Positions 1 to 6,256 of a stretch of 8,428 nt of DNA are shown in pieces. The notes below the pieces were generated by a model. It saw only the letters and a list, made by a program, of their open reading frames with translations. It was not told where the DNA came from and searched no databases. The stretch's first letter is position 1, and the number at the start of each line of letters is the position of its first letter. The DNA lies in contig JAKBCB010000148.1 in the NCBI GenBank assembly GCA_021808185.1, positions 1 to 8,428 of the forward strand. The letters are read 5' to 3'. A program made the position numbers and the translations under genes. This DNA comes from Pseudomonadota bacterium (GTDB taxonomy: Bacteria > Pseudomonadota > Alphaproteobacteria > Acetobacterales > Acetobacteraceae).

Positions 1-521
1 CCGTCCCGCTTGCGCAGCGCCCGGTACAGCGCGCCGACCAGCCGCAGCCCCGCGTAGCCCAGGATTGCCCCCAGCGCGCGGTCGGTCAGCGCCCATGGCA
101 TATCCGCCCACGCCACCGCCAGCCCGGCCACCAGCAGCGGCAGCGTCAGCACGTCCGGCAGCAGCAATGTCTCCCAGTCGATCCAGGCCAGCGCCAGCAG
201 GGTCCAGCCCAGGCCGCAACCCGCCCACAGCTCCAGCCCGTCCGCCCCGGCCACCGCCACCGCGCCCGCGATCGCCACGCAGGCGAGTTCGGCCGCCAGA
301 TGCGCGGGGGCGATGCGCGCGCCGCACGCCCGGCACCGCCCGCGCTGGGCGAGGTAGCTTGCGATCGGCACCAGTTCCAGCGGCCCCAGCGCGTGCCCGC
401 ACGCCTCGCAGCGGGAGCGGCCCCACAGGTCGGGCGCCTCGCGCGGCAGCCGGCGGACCAGGGCAAAGGCGAGGCTGCCGGCGAACGGGGCCGCCAGCAG
501 CGCGAACCAAGCCTGGGCCAA
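1..521 (-). CDS. gspO: Prepilin peptidase / N-methyltransferase GspO (PilD family), 3' end cut by window edge
   Basis: Inner-membrane aspartic protease that removes the short leader of type IV pilin-like proteins and methylates the new N-terminal Phe; the pseudopilins encoded at 3569-5056 are its expected substrates. The visible 173 residues start with a hydrophobic segment (about 4-22) ending in a VRRLP motif, as in PilD. Two CxxC pairs (C38/C41 and C63/C66) form the usual zinc-binding loop. Further hydrophobic segments follow. A WID...LLLPDVLTLPLL block (about 113-130) holds the first catalytic Asp, probably D115. The second catalytic GxGD motif should lie just beyond the left edge. The start is TTG at 521-519: an in-frame TGA (548-546) lies eight codons upstream, no other start codon lies between, and GGGAG (533-529) sits 7 nt before it. 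The loop between VRRLP and the first CxxC is only about a dozen residues, shorter than in PilD/XcpA as I recall them. It is transcribed away from gspE. Confidence 0.93.
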   Translation of the reverse strand, partial: MAQAWFALLAAPFAGSLAFALVRRLPREAPDLWGRSRCEACGHALGPLELVPIASYLAQRGRCRACGARIAPAHLAAELACVAIAGAVAVAGADGLELWAGCGLGWTLLALAWIDWETLLLPDVLTLPLLVAGLAVAWADMPWALTDRALGAILGYAGLRLVGALYRALRKRD

Positions 522-528
522 ACTTGTT

Positions 529-533
529 CTCCC
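529..533 (-). promoter_or_regulatory. Ribosome binding site of gspO
   Basis: GGGAG on the minus strand lies 7 nt before the TTG start at 521. Together with the in-frame TGA at 548-546 it settles the unusual TTG start of the prepilin peptidase. Confidence 0.7.
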
Positions 534-549
534 GTGGCGGTGGTGTCAC

Positions 550-577
550 TTGCCATGGGGCGGCGAGGTGGAACAAT
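550..577 (+). promoter_or_regulatory. Candidate sigma-70-type promoter for the gspE operon
   Basis: TTGCCA (550-555, 5 of 6 to TTGACA) and AACAAT (572-577, 4 of 6 to TATAAT) are separated by 16 bp, predicting transcription from about 584 and a leader of about 30 nt before the GTG start of gspE. The AT-richer AACAAT stands out in very GC-rich DNA. The 92-bp divergent region 522-613 must also hold the gspO promoter, but I see no convincing boxes for it on the minus strand. Assigned by eye only. Confidence 0.35.
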
Positions 578-583
578 AGTCCG

Positions 584-595
584 CCGGGCGCCCGG
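584..595. repeat. 12-bp perfect palindrome at the predicted gspE transcription start
   Basis: CCGGGCGCCCGG is its own reverse complement and starts 7 bp after the candidate -10 box. It could be an operator half-site pair or a small leader hairpin. GC-only palindromes of this size are expected several times in a window this GC-rich, so the placement is the only reason to list it. Confidence 0.3.
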
Positions 596-604
596 GGCGC
601 GCAC

Positions 605-609
605 GAGGA
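605..609 (+). promoter_or_regulatory. Ribosome binding site of gspE
   Basis: GAGGA ends 4 nt before GTG 614. The spacing is short but usable, and it supports GTG 614 over the far-upstream starts that would run antisense through gspO. Confidence 0.5.
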
Positions 610-613
610 TGAT

Positions 614-2329
614 GTGGACGCGATAACTGCCGGACGGACTCCCGAACAGGCGCTGGACGCGCTGGCCCTGCTGCTGATCGAGCAGGGGCACTGCGACCAC
701 AAGACCATCGAGCGCGCACGCCGCGTCGCGGCCGAAAGCGGCCAGCGGCTGGACAGCGTGATGATCCAGCTCGGCCTGGTGACCGAGCGCGGGCTGGCGG
801 AAGCCTATGCCGCCCTGCTCGGCGCCCGCATCGTCACCCCGGACCGCTACCCGGAGGAGAAGCTGTTCCCCGAGCGGCTGACCGCCCGCTTCCTGCGCAC
901 CGCCCGCGCGCTGCCCATCGCCATGGAGGACGACGCACTGGTCGTCGCCGCCACCGACCCGCTCGACCCGTTCATCCCGGCCGCGATCTCCGCCGCGACC
1001 GGGCGGCGCGTGGTGGTGGACATCGCCGTGCCCATCGAGATCGAGGCGGCGTTCGACCGGCTGTACCGCGACGAGGACACCGAGGAGGCGGCGGCGGGCG
1101 AGGACAATGGCGCGCCGCTGGAGGAAGACGCCGAGCGGTTGAAGGATCTGGCCAGCGAGGCGCCGGTGATCCGCCTCGTCAACCAGTTGATCTCGCGCGC
1201 GGTCGAAACCCAGGCCTCGGACATCCATATCGAGCCGTTCGAGGACCGCCTGCGCGTGCGCTACCGCTACGACGGCGTGTTGCAGGAGGCGGAAAGCCCG
1301 CCGGTGCGCCTGACCCCGGCCATCACCTCGCGCATCAAGATCATGGCCAAGCTCGACATCGCCGAGCGGCGGCTGCCGCAGGACGGGCGCATCAAGCTGG
1401 CGGTGCGCGGGCAGGAAGTGGATTTCCGCGTCTCCACCATCCCCTCGCTGTGGGGCGAGACGGTGGTGATGCGCGTGCTCGACCGCACCGCCGTCGCCTT
1501 CGACTACGCCAAGCTGGGTCTGCCGGCGGGCGTGATCGCGAAACTCACCGAGGCGCTGAACCTGCCGAACGGCATCGTGCTCGTCACCGGCCCGACCGGC
1601 TCGGGCAAGACGACGACGCTGTATTCCGGACTGCTCGCGCTCAATTCCGTCACCCGCAAGGTGGTGACGGTGGAAGACCCCATCGAATACCAGTTGCGCG
1701 GCATCAACCAGATCCAGGTCAAGCCGCAGATCGGCCTGACCTTCGCCTCGCTGCTGCGCTCGATCCTGCGGCAAGACCCGGATGTCATCATGGTCGGCGA
1801 AATCCGCGATCTGGAAACCGCGCAGATCGCGGTGCAGGCGGCGCTGACCGGGCATCTGGTGCTCTCGACCCTGCACACCAACTCGGCCGCCGCCAGCATC
1901 ACCCGGCTGCGCGACATGGGGCTGGAGGACTATCTGCTGACCGCCGTGCTGCGCGGCGTGCTGGCGCAGCGGCTGGTCCGCCGCCTCTGCGCCGCCTGCA
2001 AGCGGGAGGAGGAAGCGGCGCCGGAAATGGTCGAACGCTTCGACCTCGCGCGGCGGACCAATCACCGGCCGGTCATGCTCTGGCATCCGGTCGGCTGCCC
2101 GCAATGCCGCGGCACCGGCTATCGCGGGCGGCTCGCCATCGCCGAGTTCCTGCAACCGGACGCGACCATCGAGCACCTGATCTTCGCGCACGCCGAGCAC
2201 AGCGAGATCGAGAAGGCGGCCGTGGCCGCCGGCATGGAGACGATGTTCGACTCCGGCATGGCGGCGGCGCTGGAGGGTGTGACCACCATCGAGGAAGTCA
2301 TGCGCAGCATCCGCGCCGTCGAGGCGTGA
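614..2329 (+). CDS. gspE: Type II secretion ATPase GspE
   Basis: Cytoplasmic hexameric ATPase that powers pseudopilus assembly, docked on GspL and GspF. From GTG 614 it is 571 residues, near the long end for the family. An N-terminal T2SSE_N-type region (about 10-150) is followed by an acidic linker (about 152-172) and the N2 domain, with VIRLVN and ASDIHIEP (about 185-208) and RLPQDGRI (253-260). The C-terminal motor has Walker A GPTGSGKT (326-333), the Asp box TVEDPIEY (352-359), Walker B DVIMVGEIRD (390-399) and the His box LTGHLVLSTLHTN (411-423). A four-cysteine zinc site is C459/C462 and C495/C498 with 32 residues between the pairs, the insert typical of GspE. All key residues are present. 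The start is GTG after GAGGA; the same frame stays open much further upstream, but that part only shadows gspO. It heads the plus-strand cluster, with gspF 35 nt downstream. A PilB-type pilus ATPase is less likely given the neighbours. Confidence 0.97.
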   Translation: MDAITAGRTPEQALDALALLLIEQGHCDHKTIERARRVAAESGQRLDSVMIQLGLVTERGLAEAYAALLGARIVTPDRYPEEKLFPERLTARFLRTARALPIAMEDDALVVAATDPLDPFIPAAISAATGRRVVVDIAVPIEIEAAFDRLYRDEDTEEAAAGEDNGAPLEEDAERLKDLASEAPVIRLVNQLISRAVETQASDIHIEPFEDRLRVRYRYDGVLQEAESPPVRLTPAITSRIKIMAKLDIAERRLPQDGRIKLAVRGQEVDFRVSTIPSLWGETVVMRVLDRTAVAFDYAKLGLPAGVIAKLTEALNLPNGIVLVTGPTGSGKTTTLYSGLLALNSVTRKVVTVEDPIEYQLRGINQIQVKPQIGLTFASLLRSILRQDPDVIMVGEIRDLETAQIAVQAALTGHLVLSTLHTNSAAASITRLRDMGLEDYLLTAVLRGVLAQRLVRRLCAACKREEEAAPEMVERFDLARRTNHRPVMLWHPVGCPQCRGTGYRGRLAIAEFLQPDATIEHLIFAHAEHSEIEKAAVAAGMETMFDSGMAAALEGVTTIEEVMRSIRAVEA

Positions 2330-2364
2330 GGGTGGCCTCGCCTGCCCAAGCGGCGACTCGCTAG

Positions 2365-3585
2365 ATGCCCAGTTTCCGCACCACCGCCATCACCCCGGCC
2401 GGCGAGACCGTGCGCGCCGTGATCGAGGCCGCCGACGAGGCCGCCGCCATCGCCGCACTGCGCCGGCAGGGCCACATCCCGGTGCGCGCCGAACCGGCGG
2501 GCAGCGGCTTCCTCGCCGGCCTGCTGGCCATGGAGTTCGGCGGCGCGGCGCGGCTCAGCGCGCAGGAAGTCGCCAATTTCACCCGCGAATTGTCGATCAT
2601 GCTCGGCGCCGGGCAGGATCTGGACCGCGCGCTGCGCTTCCTGGTCGATACCGCGCCGAACCCGCGCGTGCGCGCCGTCACCGACAGCCTGCGCGCGGCG
2701 GTGCGCGACGGCACCTCGTTCGCGGTGGCGCTTGGGCGGCACCCGAGAAGCTTCTCCCGGCTGTATATCGGACTGGTGCGCGCGGGCGAGGCCGGGGGCG
2801 CGATGGTGTCCACGCTGGACCGGCTGGCGCTGTTGCTGGAGCGCAGCCGCAGCCTCTCGGCCACCATCACGTCCGCGATGATCTACCCGGCGCTGCTGGT
2901 GGTGGCCGCCATCGGCGCCATCGCGCTGCTGCTCACGCAGGTGCTGCCGCAATTCGTGCCGCTGTTCGAGCAGAACGGCGCCGCCCTGCCGCGATCGACG
3001 CAAATCCTCATCGACGCGGGCGACATCGTCGGCCGGTACGGGCTGTTCATGCTGCTGGGCGTGATCCTGCTGATCCTGGCGATCCGGCAGGCGCTGACCC
3101 GGCCGGGCGTGCGGCTGGCGTGGGACCGGCTGCTGCTGCGCCTGCCGGTGATCGGCACACTGGCCAAGGAGGCGCTGGCGGCGCGCTTCTCGCGCACCCT
3201 CGGCACGCTGGTCAGCAACGGCATGCCGCTTATCGCGGCGCTGGAGACGGTGCGCGAGGCGGTCGGCAACCGCGCGGCGGAGGCGGCGCTGGAGGCGGCG
3301 ACGCTGAGCGCCAAGGGCGGCGCCGGCCTGTCGCGCCCCTTGGGCGAATCCGGGCTGTTCCCGGTGCGCACGATCTATCTGCTGCGCCTGGGCGAGGAGA
3401 CGGCGCAGCTCGGCCCCATGGCGCTGCGCGCGGCGGAGATCCACGAGGAGAACACGCGCCTCGGCGTGCAGCGGCTGGTCTCGCTGCTGGTGCCGGTCAT
3501 CACCATCCTGATCGGCGCCGCCATCGCCGGGATCGTCGCCTCGCTGCTGCTGGCGATGCTCAGCCTCAATGACCTGGCGGGTTGA
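2365..3585 (+). CDS. gspF: Type II secretion inner-membrane platform protein GspF
   Basis: Polytopic inner-membrane protein at the centre of the assembly platform, working with GspE to extract pseudopilins from the membrane. At 406 residues it has the family's usual length. There are two repeated T2SSF helical domains: the first about 68-190, with FTRELSIMLGAG (72-83) and GLVRAGEAGG (136-145); the second about 270-395, with RFSRTLGTLVSNGMPL (274-289) and LLRLGEETAQL (339-349). Predicted membrane segments lie at about 172-194, 224-244 and 370-399. The start is ATG 2365, directly after an in-frame TAG (2362-2364), so no upstream extension is possible; the next Met is residue 56, inside the protein. 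No clear Shine-Dalgarno precedes it, so translation may depend on coupling to gspE. The 3' end overlaps gspH by 17 nt. GspG, which usually follows GspF, is not here. Confidence 0.97.
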   Translation: MPSFRTTAITPAGETVRAVIEAADEAAAIAALRRQGHIPVRAEPAGSGFLAGLLAMEFGGAARLSAQEVANFTRELSIMLGAGQDLDRALRFLVDTAPNPRVRAVTDSLRAAVRDGTSFAVALGRHPRSFSRLYIGLVRAGEAGGAMVSTLDRLALLLERSRSLSATITSAMIYPALLVVAAIGAIALLLTQVLPQFVPLFEQNGAALPRSTQILIDAGDIVGRYGLFMLLGVILLILAIRQALTRPGVRLAWDRLLLRLPVIGTLAKEALAARFSRTLGTLVSNGMPLIAALETVREAVGNRAAEAALEAATLSAKGGAGLSRPLGESGLFPVRTIYLLRLGEETAQLGPMALRAAEIHEENTRLGVQRLVSLLVPVITILIGAAIAGIVASLLLAMLSLNDLAG

Positions 3586-4042
3586 ACCGCGCGCGGGGCG
3601 GCCCGCCCAGGCCGGCTTCACGCTGCTCGAAGTCATCGTCGTGCTGGCCATCCTGGGGCTGGTCGCCGGCATCGTGGCCGCGCGCGGGCCGTCGAACAGC
3701 CATGGGCCGAGCGTGCGCGGACAGGTGGCAAGCGTGGTCGAGGCGCTGCGCGGCGCGCGCGGGCGCGCCATCGCGGGCAACCGGCCGGTCGGCGTCGCCG
3801 TCGATGGCGCGCGCGGCAGCATCGCGGTGGAGGGCGGCCCCACGCTGCACCTGCCGCCCGACCTCGCGCTGACCGCCGTCGCGGGGCCGATGGGCGAGCC
3901 GGGCGACAAGCCGGCCGGCATCCGCTTCACCCCGGACGGCGGATCGAATGGCGGGCGCATCGTGCTGGCGGACGGCAAGCGCCGCACCGAGATCGGCATC
4001 GACTGGCTTACCGGGCGGGTCAGCGTGGCCGATGGCAAGTGA
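3569..4042 (+). CDS. gspH: Minor pseudopilin GspH
   Basis: Class III signal sequence: a basic 16-residue leader ending AQAG, then FTLLEVIVVLAILGL. Prepilin peptidase should cut after G16; mature Phe1 is F17 and the conserved Glu5 is E21. The rest fits the GspH domain: an AR-rich helix (about 52-70), NRPVGVAVDG (71-80), LHLPPDLALT (93-102), the IRFTPDGGSNGGRIVL strand pair (118-133) and a C-terminal IDWLTGRVSV (144-153). The TPDGGS and WLTGRV features and the lack of a GspG-like calcium-loop end argue for GspH over the major pseudopilin GspG. At 157 residues it has the usual length. ATG 3569 lies inside the end of gspF (17-nt overlap) with no obvious ribosome binding site, so translational coupling is likely. 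GspH is thought to sit near the pseudopilus tip beneath the I-J-K complex. Confidence 0.9.
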   Translation: MTWRVEPRAGRPAQAGFTLLEVIVVLAILGLVAGIVAARGPSNSHGPSVRGQVASVVEALRGARGRAIAGNRPVGVAVDGARGSIAVEGGPTLHLPPDLALTAVAGPMGEPGDKPAGIRFTPDGGSNGGRIVLADGKRRTEIGIDWLTGRVSVADGK

Positions 4043-4451
4043 GCGCGGCTTCACCCTGCTCGAAGTCCTCATCGCCTTCGTGATCGCCGCACTGGCGTTG
4101 GGGGTGATGTTCGATGCCGCGCTCGGCGGGCTGCGCGCCACCACAACCGCGAGCCATTACCAGGAGGCGCTGTCGCTCGCGCGTTCGCATCTGGCCGCGG
4201 TCGGCGTGCTCGGCATCACCGCGCGGGAGGCCTCCGGCGACGACGGGCGCGGCTTCCACTGGAAGGTCACGATCAAGCCCGCCGGCACCGTCGCCGTCCC
4301 GCGCGGGCTGGATGAGGACCCGGCGATGCCGCAGGCGCGGCTCACGCTGTATGCGGTCAGCGTGGTCGAGACCTGGGCGGCCGACGGCGGGGAGCGGCAG
4401 GTGCAGCTGGATTCCGCGCGCCTTGGCCTCGCGGCCCAGTCCGGCCGATGA
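4032..4451 (+). CDS. gspI: Minor pseudopilin GspI
   Basis: A 139-residue type IV pilin-like protein. The very short leader MASERG is followed by FTLLEVLIAFVIAALALGV; cleavage is expected after G6, with Glu5 of the mature protein at E11. The hydrophobic helix leads into a region (about 40-60) resembling the GspI family helix with ALSLARSHL, then a small beta domain (about 74-135) containing FHWKVTI and LYAVSVVETW. In characterised systems GspI nucleates the tip complex with GspJ and GspK. ATG 4032 overlaps the end of gspH by 11 nt; an earlier in-frame start at 3948 exists but would bury the leader behind 28 extra residues inside gspH. The gene joins gspJ through an ATGA overlap. Assignment as I rather than another minor pseudopilin rests on size, order and the short leader. 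Confidence 0.88.
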   Translation: MASERGFTLLEVLIAFVIAALALGVMFDAALGGLRATTTASHYQEALSLARSHLAAVGVLGITAREASGDDGRGFHWKVTIKPAGTVAVPRGLDEDPAMPQARLTLYAVSVVETWAADGGERQVQLDSARLGLAAQSGR

Positions 4452-5056
4452 CACGCCCGGGAACGGCGCAGGCCGGCTTCACGCTGCTGGAAATCCTGGT
4501 GGCGCTGGTGGTGCTCGGCTTTCTGCTGCTGGGGCTGGCCGAGGGCGTGCGCTTCGGCCTGCGCGCCTGGGACAGCGAGGCGAAGCTGGTGGACCGCCGC
4601 GCCGACCTGGACGGCGCCGAGCGGCTGCTTCGCGAGATCGTGGCACAAGCCGACCCCGGCGAGCCGAACGAGCCGCCGACATTCCACGGCCAGCCGCGCC
4701 GCCTGGAGTTCCAGACGCGCCTGCCGGTGAAGGCGCCCAGCCTGCCGACGCGCGAGGCGGAGGTCGGACTCGGTGTCGATGCCGCGCACCGGCTGGTGCT
4801 GCGCTGGGTGGCGCATCCGCACGCCGAACGCCTGACCAAGCCCGCCAAGCCCGAGGAATCGGTGCTGCTGGAAGGTCTGGACCGCATCGAGTTCAAATAC
4901 CTCCGCTGGCCGGACCAGGGCGGCGGCTGGGTGGATAGCTGGGATCTGCCCTCGGTGCCGGCGCTGGTTCGCATGACGCTGGTGTTCCCGCCGGACGACC
5001 GCCGCCACTGGCCCGCGATCGAGGCGGCGCCGATGCGCTCGCGCAACCAGCAATAG
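4448..5056 (+). CDS. gspJ: Minor pseudopilin GspJ
   Basis: A 202-residue pseudopilin. Leader MTRPGTAQAG, then FTLLEILVALVVLGFLLLGL; cleavage expected after G10, Glu5 at E15. The body matches GspJ in layout: a helix with DLDGAERLLREIVAQ (53-67), a beta-rich middle with RRLEFQTRLP (84-93) and HRLVLRWV (114-121), and the C-terminal FKYLRW...GWVDSWDLPSVPALVRMTLVF block (about 149-180), where family members carry W...LP.aVr. It starts in an ATGA overlap with gspI, without a visible ribosome binding site of its own. Canonical clusters have gspK next, with its large alpha-helical insert; here a 165-nt gap and gspL follow instead, so GspJ is the last pseudopilin of the block. Confidence 0.9.
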   Translation: MTRPGTAQAGFTLLEILVALVVLGFLLLGLAEGVRFGLRAWDSEAKLVDRRADLDGAERLLREIVAQADPGEPNEPPTFHGQPRRLEFQTRLPVKAPSLPTREAEVGLGVDAAHRLVLRWVAHPHAERLTKPAKPEESVLLEGLDRIEFKYLRWPDQGGGWVDSWDLPSVPALVRMTLVFPPDDRRHWPAIEAAPMRSRNQQ

Positions 5057-5096
5057 CCGGGGCGAGCGGCCAGCGACGCTTTCGCTGAAACGACAC

Positions 5097-5156
5097 TTGA
5101 CGCGCCGATCCCGCTTCGCGTCTTAGCGCGTGGGACGGGCTGGAATTTGCTATGCT
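5097..5156 (+). promoter_or_regulatory. Candidate promoter(s) for the gspL-M-N-D half
   Basis: An extended -10 motif, TGCTATGCT (TG at 5148-5149, TATGCT at 5151-5156), would start transcription near 5163, about 60 nt before ATG 5222; it has no good -35 at the usual distance. A separate TTGACG (5097-5102) within CTTGAC looks like a -35 but is followed after 18 bp only by the weak TCTTAG (5121-5126). Either could give the second half of the locus its own transcript, alongside read-through from gspE. Confidence 0.35.
5109..5135. repeat. Interrupted inverted repeat in the gspJ-gspL gap
   Basis: TCCC (5109-5112) pairs with GGGA (5132-5135) and CGCG (5117-5120) with CGCG (5127-5130), around a TCTTAG loop and an uneven internal bulge. 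There is no T-run after it, so it is not a standard intrinsic terminator. It could be an operator, a weak mRNA structure or chance. Confidence 0.25.
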
Positions 5157-5221
5157 GCGGCGCCGGCCGCGGCCGCCGTGCCGGCCGACTCCGTCCCGTG
5201 AAAGGATTACTCCGGCACGCG

Positions 5222-6256
5222 ATGCTGAACGAGATCGTCTCCTGGTGGCTCCGGCAGATGCTGGGGCTGGTGCCGGCAAGCTGGCGCGAGCGCGACGCGG
5301 GGCCGGCCAACGCCATTGTGCTGGCCTGGTCCGAAGGCACCGGAACCGCCGAATTGTTCGCCCGGCGCGACCACAAGGAAGCCTCGCTCGGCCGCTTTGC
5401 GCTGGACGAGGCGGGGCTGCGGCAGGCGCGCAAAATGCTGGGCAACCGCCGGCCGCCGGCCACCGTGCTGCGCCTGCCGGCCGGGCTGCTGCTGGAACGC
5501 GAGGTCACGCTGCCGCTCGCCGCCGAACAAGGGCTGGAGCGCGTGGTGCGCTACGAAATGGACCGCTTCACCCCGTTCGCCGCCGATGAGGTGTTCTTCG
5601 CCGCGACCGTGCGCCGGCGCGACCGCGCGCAGGGGCGGCTCTCGCTCGGCATCTCGCTGGTGCCGCGCGCGCGCATCGTCCCGGCGCTGGCGGCGATGGC
5701 GGCGTTGAAGCTGGCACCCGGCATGCTGGAGGCGGCGGCGCCCGGCGGCGAGGCCCGGCGCATCCCGCTGTCCCGCGCGGACCGCCGGCGCGGCCGCTGG
5801 GCCGACACGATGCTCTCCGCCGCCGCCATCGCCTGCGCCGTGCTCGCGGTGGTGGCCCTGGCCCTGCCGTTCTGGTTGCAGGCTCAGGCGAGCGCCGAGG
5901 TCGAGGCGCGCATCGCCGACCTCAAGCCGCGCGTGGCCGAGGCGGAGGCGCTGCGCACCCGCATGGCCGCCGCCGCCGCCGGCAGCGACGCGATCGGCGC
6001 CGAACGCGCCCGCGTCGGCGACGCGCTGCACGCGCTGGCGACGCTGACGGACATCCTGGCCGACGACACGCATCTGACGGCGCTGACGGTGCAGAAGCGG
6101 CAGGTGACGCTCGAGGGCCAGTCGGCGGCGGCGGCGAAGCTGCTGACCACGCTCTCGACCGATCCCACCATCCGCAACGCCGCCTTTGCCGCCCCAGTGA
6201 CGCGGGCGGAGAACGGCACCGACCTGTTCTCGATCAAGGCGGAGGTCGCACCCTGA
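5222..6256 (+). CDS. gspL: Type II secretion assembly protein GspL
   Basis: Bitopic inner-membrane protein that recruits GspE through its cytoplasmic domain and pairs with GspM in the periplasm. It is 344 residues from ATG 5222. The cytoplasmic part (1 to about 193) contains the VLRLPAGLLLEREVTLPLA and YEMDRFTPFAADEVFF stretches (about 82-126) typical of GspL/PilM-PilN proteins. One membrane helix follows (about 196-219), then an Ala/Arg/Glu-rich helix likely to form a coiled coil (about 222-252), and a PilN-like ferredoxin-fold domain (about 262-343) with LTALTVQKRQVTLEGQSA. The cytoplasmic domain is shorter than in the GspL proteins I know (about 230-250 residues), so the actin-like fold may be trimmed. 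The start is uncertain: in-frame GTG 5198 and TTG 5147 are alternatives, and AAAGGA (5201-5206) is rather far from ATG 5222. It overlaps gspM by one base (TGATG). Confidence 0.88.
   Translation: MLNEIVSWWLRQMLGLVPASWRERDAGPANAIVLAWSEGTGTAELFARRDHKEASLGRFALDEAGLRQARKMLGNRRPPATVLRLPAGLLLEREVTLPLAAEQGLERVVRYEMDRFTPFAADEVFFAATVRRRDRAQGRLSLGISLVPRARIVPALAAMAALKLAPGMLEAAAPGGEARRIPLSRADRRRGRWADTMLSAAAIACAVLAVVALALPFWLQAQASAEVEARIADLKPRVAEAEALRTRMAAAAAGSDAIGAERARVGDALHALATLTDILADDTHLTALTVQKRQVTLEGQSAAAAKLLTTLSTDPTIRNAAFAAPVTRAENGTDLFSIKAEVAP
6241..6246 (+). promoter_or_regulatory. Ribosome binding site of gspM
   Basis: GGAGGT inside the end of gspL, 9 nt before ATG 6256. It is the strongest Shine-Dalgarno in the window; most other genes here have none and probably rely on translational coupling. 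Confidence 0.7.

Larger units (their letters stand above)
5057..5221. other. Intergenic gap between gspJ and gspL; gspK absent
   Basis: This is the longest non-coding stretch inside the cluster. I find no pilin-like signal (no G-FTLLE in any frame), so it does not look like a decayed gspK. It holds a candidate promoter, two small hairpins without T-tracts (CAGCGA/TCGCTG at 5071-5087, and an interrupted dyad at 5109-5135) and a 12-bp GC palindrome at 5164-5175. The frame of gspL stays open back to the gspJ stop, as expected by chance in DNA this GC-rich. Confidence 0.6.

Noticed and set aside
65..613. Upstream extension of the gspE frame to position 65
   Set aside because: The extra 183 residues are Pro/Arg/Ala-rich and lie antisense to gspO; GTG 614 with GAGGA gives a normal GspE.
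146..2200. Long minus-strand open frame (684 codons) antisense to gspE
   Set aside because: Its product is Arg/His/Gln/Gly-rich with no domain, and it lies opposite a gene with all GspE motifs. Long antisense frames are expected at this G+C.
2119..4038. Long minus-strand open frame (639 codons) opposite gspF and gspH
   Set aside because: Low-complexity composition, no recognisable motif, fully opposite well-supported genes; a high-GC shadow.
3569..4042. Reading this gene as gspG
   Set aside because: The C-terminal TPDGGS...WLTGRV pattern and the lack of a GspG-type end fit GspH better.
614..5056. Type IV pilus or competence pseudopilus locus instead of T2SS
   Set aside because: The GspE cysteine pairs, the H-I-J trio, GspL/M and a secretin with N0-N1-N2 order all point to T2SS; no pilT, pilM or comE-like genes are present.
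5071..5087. Hairpin CAGCGA/TCGCTG after gspJ as a terminator
   Set aside because: Six-bp stem with no T-tract; the bases after it are A- and C-rich, so intrinsic termination is not supported.
5054..5221. Stop-codon read-through fusing gspJ to gspL
   Set aside because: Both genes share a frame and the gap has no other in-frame stop, but stops are rare in this GC-rich DNA and nothing suggests recoding at the TAG.
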